From positions 1 through 35,503 of the forward strand of contig JAKVCU010000082.1 of NCBI GenBank assembly GCA_022448955.1: 35,503 nt of DNA. The letters run 5' to 3'. Both the position numbers and the translations under genes were made by a program. Below, one piece after another: positions 23,532-31,110 of the stretch; the first letter of the stretch is position 1, and each line of letters opens with the position of its first letter. The notes under the pieces were generated by a model, which was not told the DNA's origin, did not search any database, and saw only the letters and a program-made list of their open reading frames with translations. This DNA is from Saprospiraceae bacterium (lineage in GTDB: Bacteria; Bacteroidota; Bacteroidia; Chitinophagales; Saprospiraceae).

Positions 23532-24401
23532 ATGATTCCTGCACCTTTTGACTATGCTGCCCCAGCAACCTTGGCAGAAGCGTTCTCGCTTCTTGAGCAG
23601 CACGGTGATGAGGCAAAAATTTTAGCAGGTGGTCATAGTTTGATTCCAATGATGAAGTTGCGTTTCGCATCTCCGGAATTTTTGGTAGATATCAACAATA
23701 TCCCGGGATTAAGTCACATCAAGGAAGAAAATGGCTACCTTAAAATTGGCGCCCTAACCAGAGAAACAGAACTTGATGAATCTGAAGTGATTCGTTCAAA
23801 GTATCCAATTTTTACAGATGCTTCTAAGTTAATAGCAGATCCGCAAGTAAGAAATATGGGAACTGTTGGTGGTAATATTGCTCATGGCGATGCTGCCAAT
23901 GATCATCCTGCTGTAATGCTCGCACTGCGTGCAGAAGTAGATATTAGCAGTTCTGAAGGCACAAGATCTGTCCCGATCGATGAGTTTTTTTATGGCTTTT
24001 ACATGACTGCTGTCCAGCCACACGAAATACTTACTGAGATTCGCATACCTATACCCAACGGAAAAACAGGCAATGCGTATCATAAGCTAGAGCGTAAGGT
24101 AGGGGACTATGCCACTGCAGGTGTCGCTGTCCAAATCACCATCGATGATGCTGGCGTTTGTACTTATATCGGTATTGGTTTAACAAATGTTAACCCTGTT
24201 CCACTGAGAGCTGTTCGTTCAGAAGAGGTATTGCTTGGCCAAAAGGTAACAGATGAGTTGATTAAAGAAGCAGCAAAATACGCTTCTGAAGATTGCAATC
24301 CATCGGAGGATCTAAGAGGAGATGAAGCGTACAAACGCTCTATGGTAAATGTATTGGTTAAACGCATTATTCACAAAGCACTAGAACGTGCACATGCTTA
24401 A
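23532..24401 (+). CDS. coxM: Carbon monoxide dehydrogenase medium (FAD) subunit
   Basis: The 289-residue flavoprotein passes electrons from the [2Fe-2S] subunit to the quinone pool or another acceptor. It has the two FAD-binding motifs of the family: AGGHSLIPMMKLR (32-44) and TVGGNIAHGDAANDHPA (111-127), then a C-terminal CO_deh_flav_C domain (about 175-285) with YHKLERKVGDYATAGVAV. The length is as usual (about 288 in Oligotropha). It is the first gene of the operon, 12 nt before coxS. Assignment to CODH rather than xanthine or nicotinate dehydrogenase rests on the active-site loop of the large subunit. Confidence 0.93.
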   Translation: MIPAPFDYAAPATLAEAFSLLEQHGDEAKILAGGHSLIPMMKLRFASPEFLVDINNIPGLSHIKEENGYLKIGALTRETELDESEVIRSKYPIFTDASKLIADPQVRNMGTVGGNIAHGDAANDHPAVMLALRAEVDISSSEGTRSVPIDEFFYGFYMTAVQPHEILTEIRIPIPNGKTGNAYHKLERKVGDYATAGVAVQITIDDAGVCTYIGIGLTNVNPVPLRAVRSEEVLLGQKVTDELIKEAAKYASEDCNPSEDLRGDEAYKRSMVNVLVKRIIHKALERAHA

Positions 24402-24413
24402 AAACAAGGATCA

Positions 24414-24914
24414 ATGAAAAAACAAATTACGGTCACCGTTAATGGTGAACAACATACAGTCGAGGTAGAAACAAGAACTTTATTGGTACATACTATCCGT
24501 GAGCAATTACGCTTAACAGGCACACATATTGGCTGTGATACTTCCAGCTGTGGTGCATGCACCGTGTTGCTCGATGGAAAATCCATCAAGTCTTGTACCG
24601 TACTTTCCATTCAGGCAGATGGAAAAGAAATTTCTACAGTGGAAGGCTTAGCAAAAGATGGGTTGCATCCATTGCAAGAAGGATTTAAGGAAAATCATGG
24701 CTTGCACTGTGGTTTCTGTACACCAGGTATGCTTATGAGAGCAGTAGAACTGCTTGAAAAGAATCCTAATCCAACAGAAGAAGAAATTCGGTGGGGTATT
24801 TCAGGCAATCTTTGCCGTTGTACTGGATACAACAATATTGTTAAGGCTATTCAATATGCTGGTGCAAAAATGCGTGGAGAAGAAACACCTTCTACAGAGC
24901 CTGAATTTGTGTAA
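24414..24914 (+). CDS. coxS: Carbon monoxide dehydrogenase small (iron-sulfur) subunit
   Basis: The 166-residue protein binds two [2Fe-2S] clusters. The plant-ferredoxin-type cluster ligands are Cys41, Cys46, Cys49 and Cys61 ([12 protein letters not shown]...SC), and the proximal cluster ligands are Cys99, Cys102, Cys134 and Cys136 ([20 protein letters not shown]). It links the Mo-Cu site in CoxL to FAD in CoxM. A 154-nt gap to coxL contains two tandem 15-bp repeats. Confidence 0.96.
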   Translation: MKKQITVTVNGEQHTVEVETRTLLVHTIREQLRLTGTHIGCDTSSCGACTVLLDGKSIKSCTVLSIQADGKEISTVEGLAKDGLHPLQEGFKENHGLHCGFCTPGMLMRAVELLEKNPNPTEEEIRWGISGNLCRCTGYNNIVKAIQYAGAKMRGEETPSTEPEFV

Positions 24915-25010
24915 TAGGTTTAGTTGATAGTCAATGGTTTAAAAAGGCTCAGTTTAATCATTGTATGATCAATGAATAACCAGCTGATCATGATGAGCCA
25001 TAACATCAAC

Positions 25011-25040
25011 CATTACACCATTAATCATTACACCATTAAC
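25011..25040 (+). repeat. Tandem 15-bp repeat between coxS and coxL
   Basis: CATTACACCATTAAT (25011-25025) is followed directly by CATTACACCATTAAC (25026-25040), then a partial third unit ATTACA. It lies in the unusually long 154-nt coxS-coxL spacer. It could be simple slippage or a protein-binding site. Confidence 0.6.
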
Positions 25041-25068
25041 ATTACAAAAATCTTAATTCCTGATAAAA

Positions 25069-27438
25069 ATGATTAGATGTAAAACATCAAAGGAAATCAG
25101 CGGAATGGGGCACTCCATGAAAAGAAAGGAGGATGACCGATTCTTACAAGGTAAGGGGAATTATGTTGATGATATCCAATTGCCAGGCATGTTACACATG
25201 GATATCGTTCGTAGTCCTTATGCTTACGCAAAAATAAAAAGTATAAATACAGAGGCAGCTCTAGCTGTGCCTGGAGTAATTGCTGTTGTGACAGGTAAAG
25301 ACCTAGAGCAATACAATTTGCACTGGATGCCCACTTTAATGTCTGATACACAAATGGTACTGCCTACAGATACCGTAATGTATCAATCTCAGGAGGTAGC
25401 CGCCGTTATCGCAACGGATCGTTATGCAGCCAGAGATGGACGAGAAGCGGTTATGGTAGAATATGAGCCGATGAAGGCTGTTGTTGATCCATATAAAGCT
25501 TTGGAACCAGATGCCCCTGTGTTAAGATCTGATAAGGAAGGTAAAACCGATAACCATATTTGGCACTGGGAAGTAGGGGATAAAGACGCTACTGAAAAAT
25601 TGTTTAATGAGGCAGATGTTGTTGTAAAGGAGCAAATGCATATCCCTCGAATTCATGTATCTTCCATTGAAACTTGTGGTTGTGTAGCAGATTATGATAA
25701 AGTGGAAAACCACTTGACCATGTACATGACAACGCAGGCTCCTCACGCTATCCGTACAGTAATTGCTTTGGTTGCAGGCCATGTAGGTTTGACTGAAGAA
25801 AAAGTGCGTGTGATCTCTCCAGATATTGGGGGTGGTTTTGGTGGTAAAGTACCTGTTTATCCAGGTTATGTTATCGCTATTGCTGTATCTTTCCTTGTCG
25901 GTAAACCCGTAAAATGGGTAGAGGATCGTTCTGAAAACCTACAGGCGGATTCATTTGCTCGTGATTACCATATTACTGCTGAAATGGCTGGTACTAAAGA
26001 GGGTAAAATTTTAGGTACTCGCTTTAAAATTCTAGCTGATCACGGTTATACAGATGCTGCTGCAAACCCATCTAAGTTTCCGACAGGACTCTTCTCTATT
26101 GGTACAGGTTCTTATGATTATGGTACAGCCTATATGGAAGCAGATGCCGTTTATACCAATAAACCACCTGGTGGAGTTGCTTATCGTTGCTCTTTCCGTG
26201 TAACAGAGGCGGTACATGCGATTGAACGTATCACCGATCGTTTCGCCATGGAAGTGGGTAAAGACCCTGCTCAATTACGGATGGAAAACTTCATTAAAAA
26301 AGAAGACTTCCCTTGGAAATCTCCAACAGGTTGGGAGTACGATAGCGGTGATTACCACGCTGGTTTGAAATTGGCCATGGATACAGTAGAGTATGATAAG
26401 CTTCGTGTAGAGCAGGCAGAAAAGCGCAAGAATGGTGAGTTAATGGGAATTGGTATTTCAACGTTTACAGAAATTGTAGGTGCTGGACCATCAAAAGACT
26501 TTGATATTCTTGGTATTAAGATGTTTGATAGTGCTGAAATTAGAGTACATCCAACGGGTAAAGCCATTGCTCGCTTTGGTACAAAATCACAAGGACAAGG
26601 TCACGAAACTACCTACGCTCAAATTATTGCAGAAGAGCTAGGTATCCCTGCTGCTCACATTCAAATTGAGGAAGGAGATACCGACACTGCTCCATATGGA
26701 CTAGGTACTTATGCAAGTCGCTCTACACCAACAGCAGGTGCTGCAGCTGCAGTCGCCGCTCGCAAGTTACGTGATAAAGCGAAGAAAATTGCCGCTTACT
26801 TACTTGAGGTAAGTGAGGAGGATTTGGAATGGGAGCCAGGTAAGTTCTTTGTAAAAGGAGCTCCTGAAAAAGTAAAAACAATTCAAGAACTTGTTTTTGC
26901 TGCTTATACAAACCATCCACAAGGAATGGAAGCAGGTTTTGAAGCTACGCATTATTATGATCCACCCAACTTGACCTTCCCTTCTGGTGCATATATCTGT
27001 GTCGTAGATATCGACAAAGAAACCTTTGAAATCAAAGTTCGCCGTTTTGTTGCGATTGATGATTGTGGAAATATCATCAATCCTATGATTGTACAAGGAC
27101 AAGTACACGGTGGATTAACCCAAGGTCTGGCACCGGCTATGTATGAAGAACTCATTTATGATGAGGATGGAAATATCCTGAATGGTACTTTAATGGATTA
27201 TCTAGTACCTACTGCTGTGGAATCCCCAAGTTGGGAAACAGGCCATACCGTGACGCCTTCTCCACACCACCCCATTGGGGCAAAAGGGGTAGGAGAGTCA
27301 CCGACCGTTGGTGCACCGCCGGCTATTGCTAACGCCATTGTAGATGCACTTTCTCCCTACGGCATTACGCATATGGATATTCCGATTACACCTTACAAGA
27401 TTTGGAAAACGCTGAAAGCAAAAGGCGTGATTGAATAA
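25069..27438 (+). CDS. coxL: Form I aerobic carbon monoxide dehydrogenase large subunit (Mo-Cu)
   Basis: CoxL holds molybdopterin cytosine dinucleotide and oxidises CO to CO2. The 789-residue protein (809 in Oligotropha) contains the loop AYRCSFR at 371-377. This is the signature of form I CODH; form II/putative enzymes have AYRGAGR. Cys374 would be the copper ligand of the Mo-S-Cu cluster. Other features are GGGFGGK (254-260), PPGGVAYRC and the catalytic Glu743 in GAKGVGESPTVGAPP. The ATG at 25069 is used; an internal Met13 is also possible. A terminator-like hairpin lies 22 nt after the stop, before coxG. Confidence 0.96.
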   Translation: MIRCKTSKEISGMGHSMKRKEDDRFLQGKGNYVDDIQLPGMLHMDIVRSPYAYAKIKSINTEAALAVPGVIAVVTGKDLEQYNLHWMPTLMSDTQMVLPTDTVMYQSQEVAAVIATDRYAARDGREAVMVEYEPMKAVVDPYKALEPDAPVLRSDKEGKTDNHIWHWEVGDKDATEKLFNEADVVVKEQMHIPRIHVSSIETCGCVADYDKVENHLTMYMTTQAPHAIRTVIALVAGHVGLTEEKVRVISPDIGGGFGGKVPVYPGYVIAIAVSFLVGKPVKWVEDRSENLQADSFARDYHITAEMAGTKEGKILGTRFKILADHGYTDAAANPSKFPTGLFSIGTGSYDYGTAYMEADAVYTNKPPGGVAYRCSFRVTEAVHAIERITDRFAMEVGKDPAQLRMENFIKKEDFPWKSPTGWEYDSGDYHAGLKLAMDTVEYDKLRVEQAEKRKNGELMGIGISTFTEIVGAGPSKDFDILGIKMFDSAEIRVHPTGKAIARFGTKSQGQGHETTYAQIIAEELGIPAAHIQIEEGDTDTAPYGLGTYASRSTPTAGAAAAVAARKLRDKAKKIAAYLLEVSEEDLEWEPGKFFVKGAPEKVKTIQELVFAAYTNHPQGMEAGFEATHYYDPPNLTFPSGAYICVVDIDKETFEIKVRRFVAIDDCGNIINPMIVQGQVHGGLTQGLAPAMYEELIYDEDGNILNGTLMDYLVPTAVESPSWETGHTVTPSPHHPIGAKGVGESPTVGAPPAIANAIVDALSPYGITHMDIPITPYKIWKTLKAKGVIE

Positions 27439-27459
27439 AATTGGTTTTAATTTTAATAG

Positions 27460-27494
27460 GCTTGACACCTCTAGGTGTCAAGCTGTTTCTTTTT
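27460..27494 (+). terminator. Terminator-like hairpin between coxL and coxG
   Basis: GCTTGACACC (27460-27469) pairs perfectly with GGTGTCAAGC (27474-27483) around TCTA, and is followed by TGTTTCTTTTT. This is a good rho-independent terminator inside the operon. It could lower transcription of the maturation genes relative to the structural genes, or stabilise the coxMSL mRNA end. Confidence 0.8.
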
Positions 27495-27509
27495 AAATAT
27501 TATTTTTTA

Positions 27510-28022
27510 ATGAAAACAACAATTTCAAAGCAATTCACAGTAGAGGAGCCGATCGCAAAAGTTTGGGATCATTTAAGTAGTCCTGAAAAAATTGTAGTCT
27601 GTGTTCCTGGTGCTTCTTTGACAGAAACGATCGATGAACTCAATTATAAAGGGGAGGTAATGCTGAAGTTTGGTCCAATCAAAGCTAAATATTCAGGTAA
27701 AATTACCTTTGAAGAGCTGGACAATGACCACTATAAAATGCGCCTTAATGGAAAAGGGTTAGACTCCAAGGGTAAGGGGAGTGCAGATATGATCATGAAT
27801 GGGGTACTTACTGAAAATGGGGCCCACACAGATGTCGATTGTACTATGCAAGTTACTATCACGGGCATGTTGGCTCAGTTTGGATCCAGATTAATTAACG
27901 ATGTTACAGATACTGTTTTTGATCAATTTGTACAAAACTTTAAGGATCAGTTAGCTGGAAAAGAAGTAGATAATACCCTAAGTGCGGGTTCTATGATCAA
28001 AGGAATGTTTGGTAGAAAATAG
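27510..28022 (+). CDS. coxG: CoxG family SRPBCC protein
   Basis: The start is set at ATG 27510 (MKTTISKQFTVEEPIAKVWDHL), giving 170 residues; the frame runs back to 27441 through the terminator hairpin. It is a START/SRPBCC-fold protein of the CoxG family: VWDHLSSPEKIVVCVPGASL, GEVMLKFGPIKAKYSGK, GKGSADMIMNGVL, and GMLAQFGSRLINDVTDTVFDQFVQNF. CoxG is reported to help attach CODH to the membrane. The C-terminus here ends in SMIKGMFGRK without a long hydrophobic anchor. It starts the second part of the operon, 5 nt before coxD. Confidence 0.88.
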   Translation: MKTTISKQFTVEEPIAKVWDHLSSPEKIVVCVPGASLTETIDELNYKGEVMLKFGPIKAKYSGKITFEELDNDHYKMRLNGKGLDSKGKGSADMIMNGVLTENGAHTDVDCTMQVTITGMLAQFGSRLINDVTDTVFDQFVQNFKDQLAGKEVDNTLSAGSMIKGMFGRK

Positions 28023-28027
28023 ACGGA

Positions 28028-28900
28028 ATGAAAAAACAATACAATATCACTGAACTAAACAGTGGTTTTGATCAATTAGGTTATATTCTGGATGAAGAAC
28101 TAGCTACCATTGTTTTTCTAATGCTGCATTTGCAAAAACCTTTATTATTGGAAGGTCATCCAGGTGTAGGAAAAACAGAAGTAGCCAATATATTGGCTCG
28201 GTTTTTAGGAACCGAGCTGATTCGTTTACAGTGTTATGAAGGCTTAGATGTGAATTCAGCTGTTTATGAGTGGAACTATCAAAAACAGTTATTATCCATC
28301 AAAATCCAAGAAGCTTCTCACAAATCAGATATCGAAAAAGAAAATCATATCTTTAGTGAGGATTTTCTGATGCAAAGACCACTCCTACAATCGATTACAC
28401 AAACCACTGCCCCCCCCGTGTTGTTAATTGATGAAATTGATCGTGCAGATGAAGAGTTTGAAGCCTATTTGCTAGAGTTACTGTCTGCTTTTCAAATTAG
28501 TATCCCTGAAATGGGAACCATCAAAGCCATCCACAAACCCTACGTTATTCTGACTTCCAACAGAACAAGAGAGCTTAGTGATGCCCTCAAAAGACGTTGT
28601 TTATACCACTGGGTGGACTTTCCTAGCTTGGAAAAAGAAATGCAAATTGTCCATAAACACCTTCCCCATATCGAACATCATTTATTAGAAAGAGTCGTTG
28701 GTCTGGTCCAAGAGATTCGTCAACAAAAACTGGAAAAAACACCAGGTATTGCCGAAACTATTGACTGGGCTAGAGCCCTAGAAGCACTTGGATTTAAAGA
28801 TGGAAGCCAAGAAAAAAGTCTTGGGTGTTTACTTAAGTCATCTAAAGATATAGCAAAAGTAAAAGCGCAGGGGATGGAACAAATTACTCTTGGTGTTTAA
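28028..28900 (+). CDS. coxD: CoxD, MoxR-family AAA+ ATPase for CODH active-site maturation
   Basis: The 290-residue AAA+ protein has Walker A GHPGVGKT (43-50), Walker B LLIDEID (132-138), sensor 1 in VILTSNRTREL and the arginine region KRRCLYHWVDFP. In Oligotropha CoxD is a membrane-associated chaperone needed for sulfuration of the Mo site. It pairs with a VWA protein, the usual MoxR partner, encoded 11 nt downstream. Confidence 0.92.
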   Translation: MKKQYNITELNSGFDQLGYILDEELATIVFLMLHLQKPLLLEGHPGVGKTEVANILARFLGTELIRLQCYEGLDVNSAVYEWNYQKQLLSIKIQEASHKSDIEKENHIFSEDFLMQRPLLQSITQTTAPPVLLIDEIDRADEEFEAYLLELLSAFQISIPEMGTIKAIHKPYVILTSNRTRELSDALKRRCLYHWVDFPSLEKEMQIVHKHLPHIEHHLLERVVGLVQEIRQQKLEKTPGIAETIDWARALEALGFKDGSQEKSLGCLLKSSKDIAKVKAQGMEQITLGV

Positions 28901-28911
28901 TTTGAACTAGT

Positions 28912-30054
28912 ATGCATTTAGACAAAGCGGCTAATTACAATAGTTTGAGTGAAGCCATTGTTGGCTTTTCGCAATACCTACGCTTGGAAGGGCTGAATGT
29001 AGGCATAAAGGAATGCCATGAAGCTTTATTAGCTGCTCAAATAGGAACCATTGATGACCCTAAGGTTTTTGGATATGCATTGAAGTCGATCTTCTGTTCC
29101 TCTCAAGAGGAGGGGGCCTTATTTGACTTGTTATTCAGACGATTCTGGCTGAAAGAAGCTATAATCGCAGGAAAAACAAACTATAAAAATCAGACCAATA
29201 TCCAGAAGCAATCTCCTGCTTCACTCGTATGGATGGGGGTAGGAGAACAACAAGAAGAACAAAAGGAAGAGGAGGGACAAAATGTTTCAGGTGCCAACGC
29301 AATCGAACGATTACGCAAAACAGACTTTTCGAAAATCTCAGATATGGATAGCACGCTAGTGGAAGAATTAGCGATGCAATTATGGCAACAGATGGCAAAG
29401 CGCCTTAAACGAAAGTTAAAACAAAGTCAATCTAAGGGGGCCATTGACCTAAGAAAAACCATTCGAAAAAGTATCGGTAACGGTGGTGATCCGATTCGAT
29501 TGATTCGAAAAAACAAAATTCCAAGAAAGCAACGCTTAGTGATATTGCTAGATGTAAGTGGCTCTATGGATAAGTATAGTTTTTTCTTGTTACGGTTTGT
29601 TTGTGCATTAAGAACCTATTTTGAAACAGTAGAAGCATTCTTGTTTAGTACTAACCTCATTAGAATTACCGATTATCTAGATGCTACAGATTTGGGCTTG
29701 ACCCTACAACTGCTTAGCGCGAAAGCACACCATTGGTCTAGTGGCACTAAGATTGGTGATTGTTTTCAAACTTTTAATGAGCATTACGCCAAGCAAGTTT
29801 TGGTCGGACAGTCGACGACGATTGTTTTAAGTGATGGATTAGATACAGGAGATATAGATGTATTGGTAGAGGAATTAGGAAAAATTAAGCGCCGTACTAG
29901 GCGATTGATTTGGTTAAACCCTTTGAAGGGAATGGAAGGTTATGAACCGACCCAAAGAGCAATGAGTGCAGCACTTCCAGCTTTAGATGTGTTTCACTCG
30001 GCGCACAACTTGAACAGTTTATTAGAATTAGAAAATTATTTACTTCATGTTTGA
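28912..30054 (+). CDS. coxE: CoxE, VWA-domain protein for CODH maturation
   Basis: The 380-residue protein has an N-terminal helical part (about 1-110), a charged linker (EEQKEEEGQ) and a C-terminal von Willebrand A domain (about 205-375) with an intact MIDAS: DVSGSMD (Asp214, Ser216, Ser218), a Thr in SSGTKIGD and VLSDGLDTGD. With the MoxR ATPase CoxD it forms the standard ATPase/VWA chaperone pair. In Oligotropha CoxE and CoxF are linked to copper insertion. It overlaps the next gene by 8 nt. Confidence 0.9.
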   Translation: MHLDKAANYNSLSEAIVGFSQYLRLEGLNVGIKECHEALLAAQIGTIDDPKVFGYALKSIFCSSQEEGALFDLLFRRFWLKEAIIAGKTNYKNQTNIQKQSPASLVWMGVGEQQEEQKEEEGQNVSGANAIERLRKTDFSKISDMDSTLVEELAMQLWQQMAKRLKRKLKQSQSKGAIDLRKTIRKSIGNGGDPIRLIRKNKIPRKQRLVILLDVSGSMDKYSFFLLRFVCALRTYFETVEAFLFSTNLIRITDYLDATDLGLTLQLLSAKAHHWSSGTKIGDCFQTFNEHYAKQVLVGQSTTIVLSDGLDTGDIDVLVEELGKIKRRTRRLIWLNPLKGMEGYEPTQRAMSAALPALDVFHSAHNLNSLLELENYLLHV

Positions 30055-31018
30055 TACGCAATTATTAGAAGAGGTACAACAGCTTTCCCGCATGCGGGAA
30101 TCATTTGCCGTAGCACTTGTCGTGAATAGGCAGGAACCTTCTTCTGGCAAGCCAGGTGATCGTGCTATTATCCGAAAGGATGGAAAAATGACAGGCTGGA
30201 TCGGTGGAGGTTGTACAAAAGGAATTATCCTGAAGGAAGCTGCTGATGCCATGAAAGATGGAAAGACAAGATTGGTACGCATTAGCCCGGATAAGGACTA
30301 TGAAGTGCAACAAGGAGTTGTCAATTATAAAATGACCTGCCATAGTGGTGGGGCGGTTGAAGTATACATCGAACCCGTTTTACCTAAGCCTGAGCTAGTT
30401 ATACTGGGACGTTCGCATGTAGGTGTGGCATTGGCGCGAATTGCCAAAGCAATGAATTATAGTGTAAGGGTAGCTGCTGAGGGTATTGAAGATGCTAATT
30501 TTCCGCCGATTGATCATGCGGAAAATGCAAAGACAATTAGTGACCTTCAAGTATCGTTTAACACCTTTATTGCCGTATGTACGCAAGGAGAGAATGATGA
30601 GGTAGCCCTAGAACAAGCGGTCAAATCTGGCGCACCTTATGTTTGTTTTGTCGCAAGTCGCAAAAAGGCTAATAAAGTCTTTCAATATCTAAGACAAGTA
30701 GGTGTACCTGCTGATGATATGCGCAAAATAAAGACGCCTGCTGGCCTAGATATTAATGCGAAGTTGCCGGAAGAAGTGGCTATCAGTATCTTGGCGGAAA
30801 TGATTTCCATCTTTAGAAATAGAGAGGAAGTGTACTCGCCTATCAAAGGAGTAGCAGGCTTAAATGGAGAAGCTTTTTTTATCAACCCTGTCTGTAATGT
30901 GCCTGTAGAAAAGAAGACTGCAAAGCATGTGATTGACTATAAAGAAGAAAGTTATTATTTCTGTTGTGATGGCTGTAAAGTGAAGTTTGAAGCAACTCCA
31001 GAGGCTTATGTCAACTAG
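30047..31018 (+). CDS. coxF: XdhC/CoxF-type maturation protein fused to a C-terminal YHS domain
   Basis: The 323-residue protein has an N-terminal XdhC_CoxI domain (about 10-75, GKMTGWIGGGCTKG with Cys56), a Rossmann-like XdhC_C domain (about 115-265: ELVILGRSHVGVALARIA, FIAVCTQGENDEVALEQAV) and a C-terminal YHS domain (about 277-323: NPVCNVPVEK, YYFCCDGCKVKFEATPEAY). Cys283, Cys306, Cys307 and Cys310 are candidate metal ligands. XdhC-type proteins bind the molybdenum cofactor and guide its sulfuration. YHS domains occur in copper-transport ATPases. The fusion suggests a role in delivering copper or sulfur to CoxL. It overlaps coxE and is the last gene of the operon. Confidence 0.88.
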   Translation: MFDTQLLEEVQQLSRMRESFAVALVVNRQEPSSGKPGDRAIIRKDGKMTGWIGGGCTKGIILKEAADAMKDGKTRLVRISPDKDYEVQQGVVNYKMTCHSGGAVEVYIEPVLPKPELVILGRSHVGVALARIAKAMNYSVRVAAEGIEDANFPPIDHAENAKTISDLQVSFNTFIAVCTQGENDEVALEQAVKSGAPYVCFVASRKKANKVFQYLRQVGVPADDMRKIKTPAGLDINAKLPEEVAISILAEMISIFRNREEVYSPIKGVAGLNGEAFFINPVCNVPVEKKTAKHVIDYKEESYYFCCDGCKVKFEATPEAYVN

Positions 31019-31110
31019 CGGTAAGCATTATTAATCATCAATACGTTAGCAATTGATCATAAACAAGTCATTGAAGACATAGACTCAGGGGATACCTTCC
31101 TCATGAGATG

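Noticed and set aside
23532-27438. Xanthine, nicotinate or aldehyde dehydrogenase instead of CODH
   Set aside because: The AYRCSFR loop and the coxD/E/F/G genes downstream fit form I CODH; other family members lack this Cys loop.
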